A stretch of DNA of 64,000 nucleotides from Eulemur rufifrons (lineage: Eukaryota; Chordata; Mammalia; Primates; Lemuridae): positions 126,541,501 to 126,605,500 of the forward strand of contig NC_090989.1 in NCBI RefSeq assembly GCF_041146395.1, written 5' to 3'. The position numbers were made by a program, and so were the translations under genes. The notes beneath the pieces were generated by a model that made no database searches, was not told the origin of the DNA, and saw only the letters and a program-made list of their open reading frames with translations. Shown piece after piece: positions 1 through 11,955 of this stretch (positions are counted from its first letter, which is position 1; every line of letters starts with the position of its first letter).

Positions 1-1284
1 ACTGTTCCATGCTCATATTATCTATAGGTTCTTACTTGTTAATTGGAATTAAGCCCAGTATAGCAGTTCCTGTCACTGCCTCATTACCTTACTGGTGATC
101 AGATGTTCAGAAAGGCAACATAAACAGTCTGTCCCCAGAGGGATGAGGCTTCCAAGCAGATACCCTTATGTTTGAAAAATCCCCACTACTGTGTGTTACA
201 CCTTTGTTCCAGTTTTGATGTGTCATAAAACAGCACTGCAAATAGCCTACATCTGGTCAAGCAATTGTACTGTGTAGTCCACGTTAGCATCATTTTCATT
301 TCCCTTCCCAGTTTCTTTTCCCCAGCATCTTTCATCCATGGAGTATTCCTTCTTGTTTGTGGAGAGCTGCTCCCCCACCACTTCCCATGTCCCTTCCCCG
401 TCATGGATTCCATTCACCAAGCCTCCATGATACTCATGAGGATATGGTGCCTCCTGACTGCCAGAAATGGAAATATTATGAGTAAATGATTCCTGCTCAG
501 AAATCCAGATCTCTTGCTGAAGCCCAGTATTAAAACTTAAGAGAAAAGCCAGCATATTGGTATCTTATCATTAAGGTCCCAACTGGTGGGTCTGAGTCAC
601 ACACCAGGGAGCTTCCCAAATGTAAAGAGGGGGGAAAACTGTGGTGTGTGTGTGTGTGTGTGTGTGTGTGTGATTTAATGCTCTAGCCCAAACCCTGGAT
701 TTTAGAACATGATTGCAGCCTATTCATGGTCATTATTGTTTTCACTTTTTTGGCTTTTGGGTTTTTTTGTCTGTTAAGCCAAGCATATCCAGTGGAAGGA
801 AGAACTAGACATAGGAGTTGCCAACCACTGTGTGAGCAAGGTCACCAGCCTTGGAGTGGAGGGAGTTTCCTTAGTTAATCACATTGGGATGTTCTCAGAT
901 GTCATCACTGGCAGAAGAGAAGTCAGAGAGAAGAGTGGTCAGTGTGTTAGTTCCCTAGACAATGGAATGAATTTTACCAATTACTCTTCCTTCTTGAAAC
1001 CAGTGAGCCTCTCATTGCCTTATTAGCATGATAGGAAGTAGACCCATAGCTCCTATGAGGTGGGGAAAAAATAGAGAAGAAAAAGGACTCATTTGGCAGT
1101 TTATTATATTTGTCATATGTATGTCAGCTTTTGCTTAATATTTAAAGACACTAAGAAATAAAGTTACTGTCAATCACTGTATAAAGATTTGCTTTGAAAT
1201 GGTGTTGCACAGAAAGGCAATTGGAAATTGCAATGCCCAACTGCAAAGTAAAATTGTACAAAAGAATACAGAAGATGTCTTATA
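1..1284 (+). other. intron sequence of the unknown gene, mostly unassigned
   Basis: This is intronic sequence upstream of the first visible exon. It holds a (GT)n microsatellite at 644-672. I see no exon, RNA gene or recognisable transposon in the rest, and the short open frames have no family resemblance. Confidence 0.5.
644..672. repeat. (GT)14 microsatellite
   Basis: A pure GT dinucleotide run of 29 bases, readable directly. It lies in an intron and is likely length-polymorphic. Confidence 0.95.
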
Positions 1285-1740
1285 AAATTTACAACAGTTC
1301 CACATATTTGTAATAGCAAAAGATTTCAAACAACTCAACTTCTATCGGTCGGAGATTGGTTAAATAAATGCTGGTGCGTCCACAAAATGGAGTCTCTGTA
1401 GCTGTTTAAAAAAAATAATGAGGAACACCTCTATACCCTGACATGGAGTCATCTCTACTATGCAGTAGTGTGAGGTACAAAACAGTGTACATAGTATGCT
1501 ACTTTTTGTGTAAGAAAGGGAGGATTTGCTTACACATTTGCTTATATTTGCAAAGAGAAACAATACAATAAAAAGACAAATAAAAACCTAATAAAAAATA
1601 TATAAGGGGAAGAGGGATCAAGGTAGAGAAGACCAGGACAAAAGCAAGACTTACCTCAATGCACCTTGATATGTGGTTTGACCCTGGATCACATAATGTT
1701 TTGATGTCATCATAAAACAAATGACATCCACAGAGTCACT
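1285..1740 (+). mobile_element. LINE 3'-end relic
   Basis: The stretch reads as the 3' part of an old LINE: 'ggttaaataaatgctggtgc', then a block resembling the usual 'ATGGAATACTATGCAG' region, then 'cagtgtacatagtatgctac' and 'tttgcttatatttgcaaaga'. It is diverged. The family could be L1M or an older LINE. Confidence 0.5.
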
Positions 1741-1924
1741 CTCTCAGACACGTACCTTTTGCTTGCTCAGAAGGAGAAACTAGTTTGGGTAGTTCCCCTG
1801 CATCTTCGTATCCTTTTCAGAATTGTAAAGGCCCCATTTGTCAAGCACAATTAAAAGCCTGCTTGTGAGGGCTGCTGCGAGGCACTACACACCGATGTAA
1901 ACGAGCAGTCCCCTTCCCAGAGCA

Positions 1925-1961
<37 letters not shown>

Positions 1962-2489
1962 CACAGGAACCGAATTGCATGTTGTTAATGACATAACCAC
2001 ATAGAGAAAAGAATTATTCTGACCTTAGAGCACAATATTTTTGCTGTATGTTCTCAATGAGGTATACTCTAAGGACAAAAAAAAAAAAAAATGCTGAGAG
2101 TGTTTAAATTAGATTCAGTAGTCTTACTATTAGTAGTTATCTTGCTGTTGTTAGGAATTAAGATTTTCCATCTAAGAGGGGGAAAAAAGCATAAAATTTA
2201 AAAATTTATGTAAAAACCCTGTATTCTAAATTTGAGTTAGAGGATCTAAGCTTCCTCTTAGAGAAACTGTTTTGAACAATAAGGAATATTCATTTGATTA
2301 TGTAAATTCTGGTGTAAAGAGTTGTCATATAAATGCAGAGTTAGAATTCTGGGTTTTTCTCCCTCTCCCCTCCCCTTTACTGTGGGCTTGGTGTGACCCC
2401 AGAGTGAGCGTTACTGTGGTAAGAGATACCTACTGCACTCTTTCCATCCCCATTCACCAGCACTGTGCCCTCAGTAGCGCTGACATCTG
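1741..2489 (+). other. unassigned intron sequence with CA repeat
   Basis: It contains (CA)15 at 1931-1960 and an A-run near 2070-2083. Nothing else is recognised. Confidence 0.5.
1931..1960. repeat. (CA)15 microsatellite
   Basis: A pure CA run of 30 bases, readable directly. Confidence 0.95.
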
Positions 2490-2665
2490 CCTTCTTAGGT
2501 TGCAGAGACCTGGGTTCTGGTCCCAGCTCTTCTGCCTGCTTCTTTACAGGCTTCTGTCTCTGAAGCTTGCTGAGCTTCCCTTCTCTAATAATGAGAATGA
2601 GAAGATCATGTGTGCCCTGATTGCCTTTCAAAGCTGTGAAGAATGGTCACCGACCTCTAAGATGC
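2490..2665 (+). mobile_element. MIR SINE relic
   Basis: The stretch has the MIR order: 'cagagacctgggttctggtc', 'ccagctcttctgcc', then 'ataatgagaatgagaagatc' at the place where the MIR core is followed by its 3' region. It is an ancient mammalian tRNA-derived SINE, diverged. Confidence 0.6.
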
Positions 2666-2828
2666 CTTCCACCTTGTTGATAGCTTGAGTTTTCAATGTT
2701 TCCTCCCCATTATTACATTCTTAAATGGGCACATTTGTGAAATTCCATTGGCAGTTGGAATGGTCTTAGCTATACATAGAAAAATAAATATTGCTGGTTC
2801 ATTACCACAGATTGGATGGGGGCGTAAT

Positions 2829-2855
2829 GTACTTCATCTTTTTTATTTCTTTCAG
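2829..2855 (+). promoter_or_regulatory. 3' splice site of the internal exon
   Basis: A pyrimidine tract, 'tcttttttatttctttcag', ends in the invariant AG at 2854-2855. It is a strong acceptor and defines the exon start at 2856. Confidence 0.85.
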
Positions 2856-2965
2856 CCATGGAATTCCATGAACACTTGCACAGCATAGGCACCAAGGAAG
2901 GTTTGAAGGAACGAAAGCTACAAAAAGCAGTGGAAAGCTTTACCTGGAATATTACCATCTTAAAG
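2856..2965 (+). CDS. internal coding exon of an unrecognised coiled-coil gene
   Basis: This is a 110-nt exon between a strong acceptor (AG at 2854-2855) and a GT donor (AAG|gtatct at 2965/2966). The open frame begins with two bases (CC) finishing a codon from the previous exon, then an ATG at 2858 and 36 codons ending exactly at the donor in phase 0. The ATG may be internal rather than the start. Residues 16-36, counting that Met as 1, are charged and amphipathic. Hydrophobic residues L21, V25, F28, I32 and L35 are spaced 4-3-4-3, which is a coiled-coil heptad, and it continues without a break into the next exon (A39, L42). The downstream exon joins in the same phase. I do not recognise the family. 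A role in a coiled-coil complex (cytoskeletal, ciliary or kinetochore) is only inference from the helix. The 5' exons are outside the window. Confidence 0.75.
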
Positions 2966-3482
2966 GTATCTACAGAGTTGTTTCTGATGCTGGTGATCTT
3001 GCAGTCTTTTTCAGCATGCTTCTTCCTCTCATGATAACATTTCCTGCATTGCACATGATCGACCATTGAGGTTATGGCGTGTGTGATAGCACAGCAATCA
3101 CACAGAGAACTCTGCCCTCCAGGGGGTCTGCAGGCACAAGAGCTTGGCTTGGACGGAGAACATGGGGACTTCTATGGTTAGAAAGACAAAAGACCTTTGA
3201 AGCATTTTAAAGTTCATAAATGCTAGTTGCTATATTTGAAATAGAAAATAACGATTACAGAGGAATGATTGGGAATTTAAAGATTCTAGATACTCAAATT
3301 TCATTAATACTTTAAAGTATAATCATAGCTTTAGTGTTAATATGATCCCAGAAAAAAGTAGAATTACGTGGAGCTCAATCAAAGGAAATATGTAAAAGAT
3401 TTGCTATTTGAAAGAAATTTTCCTTCAAGGAAAATGCCATCTATACATATATCTATCCTGGCAAGCCTGTTTTAAAGATTAA
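2966..3482 (+). other. unassigned intron sequence
   Basis: Intron flank after the exon. No element is recognised. Confidence 0.4.
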
Positions 3483-3740
3483 CTTTTATTATTTTTTATT
3501 GTAAAAGGAATACATTTTCATTGTAGAAAGTGTCAGAAAAGCGATACTCAAAGGTAATCTTAACCCCCAGTTCAGACCATGACTGTTGGCTTGTTGCTTT
3601 GCATTCTCTTAGGCTTTTTTCTTCTATGTATGACATGATTTTTAAAATCATGCTCTTTTATGTTGAAAGCAAGACTTTTTTGAGTTTTGTCCCAATAGTT
3701 CTTACTTTTCTCCTCAGTGTTTGGGAATGTGGATAATAAT
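3483..3740 (-). repeat. ancient interspersed repeat, family uncertain
   Basis: A 'tttattgtaaaaggaataca' segment is followed by 'gtaatcttaacccccagttc'. It resembles the tail of an ancient LINE or tail-like repeat. A related piece lies at about 6150-6300, and another at about 27800-27900. Confidence 0.35.
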
Positions 3741-4946
3741 AACATAGAGGTTATTTTATTCTAGATCTTGGACAACTGAGTATAAAATGACTATCAATAT
3801 TCACCCAACATGCTTTATGCCCGGTTGAATTTGTAAGGGAGAAGGGAAGGCGTCTCCTCCACCCTCTGAAGGGTCCTGGAAATGAACTAACAGTAGGCAG
3901 ATTAATAGGAGAAAAAGGGATACATATTTATTTAACTTGTATAACCAGGGAAACTGCAGTAGGATGATTGCCTAACAAACAAATGAGCTCCAGATGCTTA
4001 TAAACCTTTCTTCTTAGGGGAGGGGAAGAGGAAGAGGTGGCAGTTTTGAGGGGTGGTAAATGAATTTTAGGGGAAATAAATGGGCCCAATGTTTAGACGA
4101 TGGATGACAATAAATGATTCTCTTTGGGAATTGAATGGGATGTGAGAACAGACAGTTTGGGACAAAGCCTGTCTGGGCTGTAGGTGTGGTGTTTGATTTT
4201 CAGTCTCTTCCTCTATGAGTTTTAATCTTCTCTGGTTAATGAAATTTCAGGGAGGGCATCAAAGCAATTGTGTTCCTCTTTGGGGGTCCAGTTTCTAGGG
4301 AGATAAGGGAACTTCATCCTGTGGTTTGGGAGAGACAGCGATTGAGAGACGGGATGATGGGGGATGGGTGGAGAGTCAGAGAGCCCTTGAGGCTGCTGCT
4401 TTCGTTCAGCATGTCAAAGCGCCGTATTTTGGAATATCATTTTCTGAGTCCCAACAAATTCAAGACTGTAAAGACATTATCACAGCTGCCTCTTTTAATT
4501 TCCTCATTCCCCCTCAAGTTAAAAGCTCCACCTCTGCTGCTGACATTAATTTTCTGATTTGATTTAATAAAAGGTCCCCCTTCCAAAGCTAGCCAACTTG
4601 CATTTTCTCATGTTAAATGCCTACTCATTTTTATAATTAAAATCATTTTCTTGACCTCTTCAAACACTTTTCTTCTTAACATATGTTTTATATATATATC
4701 TTCTGCTTAGAATTAACTCTGATAGTTTGCAGTTCAGTGAACAGCAGACATGGGAATTTACAATGAAAAGTGATTTAGCTTTACAACTTGCTGACTCATT
4801 CTCGATGAGAGGTGGGGGGTATACTACAAATTTCCCGCAAACCTCAGGAAAAAATAACATAGCAGTTTAAGCCCTGTGGTAGGAACAAATGCTCATTTTG
4901 CTTTTATTTTATTATAGGCAAATATAGACTTAGGGACCAAACTTTT
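3741..4946 (+). other. unassigned sequence, possibly an old LTR
   Basis: About 1.2 kb without a recognised gene. The purine-rich stretch at 3835-4080 ('attaataggagaaaaaggga', 'aggggaggggaagaggaaga') has the look of a diverged LTR, but I cannot name a family. Confidence 0.3.
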
Positions 4947-5130
4947 GCCTGTCAGCCACCCTTGCTCCTCATGTGTGGTCTGGGAACCAGCAGCCTGGGC
5001 CCCACCTGCGAGTGTGTGAGAAATGCAGGACCCCAAGTCAGACCCAGACTTGCTGAACCAGAACTTCCATTTTTACAAGATCCCCAGGTGATTCTTAGGC
5101 ACATTAAAGTCTGAAAGCACTGGGCTGAGA
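4947..5130 (+). mobile_element. MER5B-like hAT-Charlie relic
   Basis: The order 'tgtggtctgggaaccagcag', 'ctgggccccacc', 'ttgctgaaccagaacttcca', 'aagatccccaggtgattctt' matches the small nonautonomous hAT element that ends in 'TTTGAGAACCACTG'. The ends are eroded. Confidence 0.65.
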
Positions 5131-5784
5131 GCCACCAAATATGGGAGCCTGGTGCATATATTAATGAAAAACAGCTGACATAAAGTAATGTGCCATATTT
5201 TAGAAGTAATTGAACCAAATAGCTACACTGAAGAAACCTACTTTTGAATTATGTCCAGAAGAGAGAATTAACACCTCAGACTTATGTTCATATGGAAATA
5301 AATGTATAGGATGGGGTAAATAGGTCTTTTTTTAATTTCCAGGATATTTGCTACAGATGGTGTTTGAGCATGGTAGAACCTAAATGAGGAATGGGGAAGA
5401 ATTGGAGAGATCTGTGTGTCTGTGTCATTTCTGTGTAATGGAAGGGCTTTTTTCATTCTTGTATTTCACAGGTTTAAACTTTCTTTAGAAGAATGAGTGT
5501 TCACAGGGGTCTTGAACATGAGTTTGGATCTGAGTTGAGCTACCAGCATTTTCCTAGAGGGTGGGCATGGGATCTCTTGCGTTCCTCCCACCACTTTTTC
5601 TTTGCTGTGAGCTTGGAGGGGTTGCAGCCCTCCATGCATGTGGTGTGCCGTAGACAGGGACAGGGGGAGCCTCCTGGTGGCACAGAGGCTTAGGGAGGGT
5701 TTCAGATGACTACGGACATGGAGAGAGGAGGAGGAGGAAGACAGGAGGACTTGCCAGGGGAAGCCTGACATGATAAGGCCAGGA
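5131..5784 (+). other. unassigned intron sequence
   Basis: No element is recognised. A purine-rich (GGA)n-like patch lies at 5722-5750. Confidence 0.4.
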
Positions 5785-5935
5785 CGTTGCAATTACTGGG
5801 GGTGCTTAAAAGTGCCCTCTCCTGAGCCCCACCCCAGACCTCCTGGACCAGGATCTCTCAGAGTGGAACCCAGGAACCTGCTTATTTACAAGTTCCCCTG
5901 AGGCACACTAAAAAAATTGAGTTCCATTGCTCTAG
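5785..5935 (+). mobile_element. second MER5B-like hAT relic
   Basis: It has the same family order as the copy at 4947-5130: 'gagccccaccccagacctcc', 'aacctgcttatttacaagtt', 'cccctgaggcacactaaa'. The two copies are about 0.65 kb apart in the same orientation, but they are too diverged to be a recent duplication. Confidence 0.6.
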
Positions 5936-7274
5936 AATCGAAAGTATTTTTCCTGATGCATCACCCTGTTCATTTGAACTGTAAAAGAGGTAGGGTGACC
6001 AACCATCCCAGGAGCAGGACTTTCAGTGCTAAAATCAGGGCAGCCCTGGCAAACCTGGGACCGCTGGCCACCCTGCCAAAAAGAAAGCCCTTTCTTCTAA
6101 GGGTCCCTGTCCCAGTTGTTACGAATTTTTACTTGCTTGTTTAGTTTTTTTAATTTTGAAGATTGTTTTAAAATACAGAAATGAAGTCATCCGTGATCAC
6201 CACACTCAGAATTATCTGCTATTAACATTTTGGCATATTTACTTCCAGTCTTTTTTCTTCTTGAATAAAAATCATTCATTTGTTTTCGTAAATTCATCTT
6301 TTTTAATGTAGAAAAGATACAATTTTTTAAATGAACTTGGGTCCTCCCTCTGAGAAATAACCATTATTAGATGTAGGTGACGTTATTCCAGGAACCTTTC
6401 CATATGCATACGTCTGGATGGATGGATGGAGATATATTTTACTGATTCTGAGTCACACTTTTTCTTCACATTGTTGACATCTTTGAAATTGGTGTGTATC
6501 TTATAATCCATGGCATCTTTCATTGCATCATAGTTAAATTGATAGTGGTTTTCCTTTCTTAGTGGTACATAAAACACTGGTACATCTCACAAACACTAGT
6601 GTCTCAGATATTAAATAAGGTATGTCAGTAGATAGAATTCTATTATAGTTGTTTTGTTTAATTTTTTAAAAGTACTAAATTTCATTTTACTTAACAGGAG
6701 AAAAGTAAACCATAAAGAAGCTAAATGAATTTGTGAGCAATTTTTTACCATAAGAGGTAAAAAGATCCCTCTGAGGCTAAAGGAAGGGATTATGAAAAAT
6801 GTTAATAGAAATCATTTTGTTAGGTGTTTTTGAAGCTACATGTTTCAGTTAGAAGCACAGCTGATATTCTGCTATGAAAAATGAGATTAGCACTCTCTGA
6901 TATTACTGGGTGGGGCATATTGTTATTTTTCCATTGTCCAGGTTTAAAACATTCATGTTTGGTCTCAAGACTGTAATTCCCACGTTGCTTGGTGTAAGTT
7001 CAATATTTAAATTGGCTCACTGTCACTACAAGTCTACCTATGCTTTCCTTTAGCCTAAGGGAATGACGAGGAAACAGATAAAGCTCAGCTGGGTCATAGT
7101 CGGGCTTCTTAGGACCCTTGGACCTAGCCTTCTCTTCTCAGAGTTTGTAAAATGTCCTATTACAAGGTTTCTGCTGCGTAAGTGGGGACAGGGTATATAA
7201 TCTATTCCCACAGGCTTCTGTTAATGCTTCTTTGATTCAGAAGCCAGCCCTCCAGACCTTACTCCCCTTACACA
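5936..7274 (+). other. mostly unassigned intron sequence
   Basis: A short old repeat is likely at about 5990-6080 (starting 'gggtgaccaaccatcccagg'), and an ancient tail-like repeat at about 6150-6560. From 6561 to 7274 nothing is recognised. Confidence 0.35.
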
Positions 7275-7374
7275 GTCAGCATTATTCTTTTTTTGTCAAC
7301 TTTACTAAGGTATAATTTATCCAAAATAAAATTCACCAAAATTGAGCACACAATTCAATGAGTTTTAACAAATA

Positions 7375-9712
7375 CAGGCAAGCCTCAGAGACATTGCCAA
7401 TTCGGTTCCGGGAAGATCACTGCAATAAAGCAAATATCATAGTAAAGTGAGTCACACAATTTTTTTGGTTTCCCAGTGTGTAAAAAATGTATGTTTACAT
7501 GATACTGTAGTCTATTAAATGTGCAATACCGGTATGTCTAAAAAAAACAATGTACATACCTTACTTAAAACATACTTTATTGCCAAAAAATGCTAAAGAT
7601 CATCTGAGCCTTCAGCAAGTCATAATCTTTTTGCTGGTGGAGGGTCTTGCCTTGATGTTGGTGGCTGCAAAGGTTGGGGTGGCTGTGGAAATTTCTTCAA
7701 ATAAGAAGACAAAGAATTTTGCCACATCAGTGTACTCTACCTTTCCTGAAAGATTTCTCTGGAACATGGGATGCTGTTTGATAGCATTTTACCCACAGTA
7801 GAACTTTCAAAATCAGAATCAGTCCTTTCAAACCCTGCCACTGCTTTATCAACTAAGTTTATGTCGTATTCTAAATCCTTTGTTGTCATTTCAACAGTGT
7901 TCACAGCATCCTCACCAGGAGTAGATTCCATCTCAAGAAACCACTTTCTTTGCTCATCCATAAGAAGCAACTCCTCATCCACGATTTTTTTGCAATCATG
8001 AGATTGCAACAATTTAGTGACATCTTCAGGATCCTAATTCTAGTTCTCTTGCTGTTTCCACTCTATCTGCAGTGACTTCCTCCACTGAAGTTTGAACCCC
8101 TCAAACTCATCCATGGGGGTTGGAATCACCTCCTTCCAAACTCCTGTTAATACTGATATTTGACCTCCTCCCATGAATCACAAATGTTTTCGATGGTGTT
8201 TATAATAGTGAATCCTTTCCAGAAGGTTTTCAAGTTACTTTGCTCAGATTCATAAGAGGAATCACTATCTATGGCAACTATGTAGCCTCACAAAATGTAT
8301 TTCTTAGATAATAAGACTTGAAAGTCAAAATTCCTCCTTGATCCATGGGCTGCAGAATGGATGTTGTGTTCACAGGCATGAAAATAATATTAATCTCTTT
8401 GTATGTCTCCATCAGACCTCTTGGGTGATCGGGTGCACTGTCAATGAACAGTAATATTTTGAAAGATATCTTTTTTTCTGAGCATTAGTTCTCCCCAGTG
8501 GGCTTAAAATGTTCAGTAAACCACGCGTAAACAGATGTGCTGTCATCTAGGCTTTGTTGTTCCATTTGTAGAGCACAGACAGGGTAGATTTAGCATAATT
8601 CTTAAGAACCCTAGGATTTTCGGAATGATAAATGAGCTTTGTCTTCAAATTAAAGTCACCAGCTGCATTATCCCCTAACAAGAGAGTCAGCCTGTCCTTT
8701 GAAGCTTTGAAACTAGGCACTGACTTCTCTTCTCTAGCTATGACAGTCCCACATGGCATCTTCTTCCAGTAGAAGGCTGTTTCATCTACGTTGCAAATCT
8801 ATTATTTAGTGTAACCACCTTCAATAACTGTCTTAGCGTGAGCTGCTGCATAACTTGCTACAGCTTCTGCTTCACCTTGCAATTTTATGTTACGGAAATG
8901 GCCTCTCTCCTTAAACCTCATAAACCAACTTCTGCTAGCTTCAAACTTTCCTTCTGCAGCTTCCTCACTTCTCTCAGCCTTCATAAAATTGAAGAGAGTC
9001 AGGTCTTTACTCTGGATTAGGCTTTGGCTTAAGGGAATGTTGTGGCTGGTTTGATCTTCTATCCAGACCACTTAAACTTTCTCCATGGCAATAATAAGGC
9101 TGTTTCACTCTTTTGTGTGTGTTCACTGGAATAGCACTTTTAATTTCCTTTAAGAACTTTTCTTTTGCCTTAACAATTCAGCTGTTTGGTGCAAGAGGCC
9201 TAGTTTTTGGCCTATCTTCGCTTTTGACATTGCTTCCTCACTAAGCTTAATCATTTTTGAATTAAAGTGAGAGATGCACAACTCTTCCTTTCACTTGAAC
9301 ACATATAGGCCATTGTAGGGTTATTACTTGGCCTAATTTTGGTATTATTTTGTCTCAGGGAATAGGGAGGCCAGAGGAGAGGGGGAGAGACATGGAATGG
9401 CTGGTCTGTGGAACAGTCAGGACACACACAAAATGTCTCAAGTTCTCTGTCTTCTATGGGTGTGGTTCATGGTGCCCCCAAAACAATTACAATAGTAACA
9501 TCAAAGATCACTGAACACAAATCACCATAACAGAGATAATAAAAAATTTTAAAATATTGCAGGAATTACCAAAATGTGACACAGAAACGTGAAATAAGCA
9601 CATGCTGTTAGAAAAATGGCACCAGTAGACTTGCCCGATGCAGGGCCACCACAAACCTTCAACTTGTAAGAAACACAACAACAGCAAAGTGCAAAAAAAT
9701 GAGGTATACCTG
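7375..9712 (-). mobile_element. near-complete Tigger1 DNA transposon (pogo/Tc1-mariner superfamily)
   Basis: The left terminus begins 'caggcaagcctcagagacat' after a TA (7373-7374). The right terminus ends 'gaggtatacctg' before a TA (9713-9714). These are the expected inverted termini and the TA target duplication. At 2338 bp it is close to the roughly 2.4 kb family length. The minus strand encodes a decayed transposase. It is inserted in an L1M 3' end. Tigger1 was active in early primates, so the copy is fixed and old. Confidence 0.9.
7590..9310 (-). pseudogene. Tigger1 transposase pseudogene
   Basis: On the minus strand, translated blocks match the Tigger1 transposase in order. They are an N-terminal helix-turn-helix part (around 9310-9150, 'MIKLSEEAMSKAKIG'), a CENP-B-type middle block (9071-8802, including '[12 protein letters not shown]'), a DDE-domain part near 8440-8290 that keeps an '[14 protein letters not shown]' block and 'ILQPMDQGG', and a C-terminal block (8012-7737, including '[14 protein letters not shown]'). 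The blocks are in different frames with stops between them, so no enzyme can be made. The second catalytic position lies in a 'DSAP' context, where family members I remember have 'DNAP'. Confidence 0.88.
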
Positions 9713-10313
9713 TAGTCCTGCACCCCCCACCACAACGATGATAGTTTCCGTCACCCCCCAAAATTACTGTGTGCCCCTTTGTATTACACCAAAGTCCCCC
9801 ATGTTGGCAACTGCTGATCTAATTTCTGTCTCTACACTTTTACCTGTTCCAGAATGTCCTATAAATGGAATTATGTGGTGTATAGTCTTTTCTGCCTGCC
9901 ATCTTTCATTTAGCGTAGCACTTTTGAGATTCATACAAGGTAACGTGTGTTTTAGTCATCCATTCCTTTTTATTGCCGAATAGTATTTTATGGGTATAAC
10001 ATACTTTGTTTATACATGTACCAGTTGATAGACTTTTGAGTTGTTTCCAGTTTTTAGCTAACATGAATAAAGCTGTACCTACAAGTCTTTGTATGCATAC
10101 ATGTTTTTATTCTTCTTGGGTAAATATCTATGAGTGGAATTGCTGGGTCATATGGTAAGTATATGTGAGACTTTTTAAGAAACTGCCAAACTGCTTTACA
10201 AAATATTGCTGTTCCATTTTGCATTTCCTCCAGCGGTGTTAGGAGAGTTCTAATTGCTCCACATCCTTGTCAACACTTGGAATTGTGAGTTTAGTCATTC
10301 TAGTTAGTGTATG

Positions 10314-10387
10314 GGAAGTTGAGCATCTTTGTGGGCGTGGGTGTGTGCATGGAAGTTGAGCATCTTTGTGGGTGTGGGTGTGTGGGG
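10314..10387. repeat. two-copy 37-bp tandem repeat, GT-rich
   Basis: A unit beginning 'ggaagttgagcatctttgtg' occurs at 10314-10350 and again from 10351. The copies differ by few bases, and GT-rich sequence continues to about 10405. Confidence 0.85.
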
Positions 10388-10429
10388 GTGTATATGTGTG
10401 TTTAAAAAATATATGTCATGGGCTTTGAT

Positions 10430-11400
10430 GTGGTTTTTGTTATGATTCTTCTGCCTGGGGATTGTTAAGATTTTTAGGTATGTGGACTTATAGTTTTTAG
10501 CAAATTTGGAAATTTTTCAGTCATTATTTCCTGAAATATTTTTTCTGTCTTACCTTTTCTCCCCTCTTCTTCTGTAATGCCAATTACATATGCCTGATAC
10601 AATATCTAATGTGCCCTTAATCCTATCCATTGTATTTTTAATTTCAAATTTCCCGTATTTCTCTTCATGCTCATCATATCCTCTACCTTCTTGAGCATAT
10701 GTCATATATTCACAATAGCTGTTTTAGAGCTCACTCCTCTCTACTACTCTGCCCCTCAAATTCTAACCATTGAGCCTCCCTGAACTCTAGACTCTGTCTC
10801 CTCAACTCAGTGGGACTGCAGGGCTCTGTTTGGGTTCCCCTTTCCTGCACGGCACCTGGAAACTGCAGGCATGAGCTGGACTCTTGTCTGTATCCCTTCT
10901 CCCAGGTGTCACTGTGTTGCGCTGCCTGGAAGTCATTGTTTTCTCCACTGTGTCTGGTTTTCCGGTTGTGTGCCAGCCCCATTTCCAGCTTTTCCCATGT
11001 CATTTCTTTCTTCCCCCACCCTCTGTCCCATCTGCAGGCAAAGAGAACTAAAAAGAGAAGGGCAGTCACTCAGTTTGTATCTCTCCAGTTTGGTTACGTA
11101 TTAGATAGAATTTTCAGGATTTTTATGACTTGCCAATATAGCTTCTGTGAGTTTCAGAAGTTTATTGAATTGTGTTATACTTTTTTCTTAGTCTGGTTGC
11201 TGTTTGTGGGGTTTTGCTTAGTAATGTTTTTGCCAATTTTACTATTTTTGCTCATTTTGGGAGGAATGTGGAGAGAAAATTCTGTCATGTGTTTTCAGCC
11301 CACCTTAATCAAGGGGTTCCTCTACCTTTATTCTTCATTTGCTAAAACAGTCACTGTACTGGTGATAATTTTCACTGTGTCCATTCATTGCCATTCCTAA
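10430..11400 (-). mobile_element. L1M/HAL1-like LINE relic, antisense
   Basis: The segment at 10500-10720 reads in antisense as the old L1/HAL1 ORF1 region: 'cattatttcctgaaatattt', 'ttctgtaatgccaattacat'. It matches, in reverse, the block at 31150-31300. The 3' boundary is unclear. A 196-codon + frame at 10810-11400 lies in this region and is not taken as a gene. Confidence 0.5.
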
Positions 11401-11955
11401 AGTGGTAGAATCTCATAGTAGTCCTGTTTTTCTTTGGTCTGTTTTGGTTACCAAGAGTAGAAACTCACTGAGGCCAACTCACAGAGGAGGGGTGAGAGAT
11501 GCTGGCTCACACCGAGGATTGCGAGGGGGACAGGGATTTCAGGGAACTCTGATACCAGAAACTGCAGTCCAGCCTCACGAGATTAGAAAGCTGTCAGAAA
11601 CCCCGGCAGCCCCAGAGGTGGCTGCTGCTTTCTGTGGGCCGGTGGTCTTTCCGCTTATCCTGCATTCTTCTCCCTCTGCTGGCCAGCTCATTCCGCTCAC
11701 TCAGAGTTTCTGCAGTTTTATGACTTGGTCTTGCCTTGGTCTGGCCCTACTGTATGTCCTAAGCTTTTATTTCAAGTGCTCAATCTATTTATATTTCCTA
11801 GCTCAGCCTAGCCTTTTTGCTCCAGACCAGCGGTCCTAAAGTTATAAACCTCCTAAAGTTGTAAGTCCTTGAATCAGATTCTCCCTCTGTTTCAGTCCAC
11901 CATCCAGGAAGATATTGTCAGATGGCACAAAATATGCCCACCTTTAATGGCTATT
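11401..11955 (+). other. unassigned intron sequence
   Basis: About 550 bases with no recognised element. Open reading continues by chance to 11839, but the sequence has no coding signature I can support. Confidence 0.35.

Larger units (their letters stand above)
7275..10313 (-). mobile_element. L1M 3'-end fragment, split by Tigger1
   Basis: The left part, 7280-7374, has 'ggtataatttatccaaaata' and 'caattcaatgagttttaaca'. The right part, 9713-10310, reads in antisense as an old L1 3' end: 'gggtcatatggtaagtatat', 'ttgcatttcctccagcggtg', 'gctccacatccttgtcaaca'. The halves flank the Tigger1 copy, so the L1 was there first. Confidence 0.7.

Noticed and set aside
1931..1960. CRISPR-like array or other structured repeat at dinucleotide runs
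   Set aside because: They are simple microsatellites without spacers, and the genome is eukaryotic.
10810..11400. 196-codon + frame with hydrophobic stretches
   Set aside because: It overlaps an antisense LINE relic. The hydrophobic runs come from T-rich sequence.
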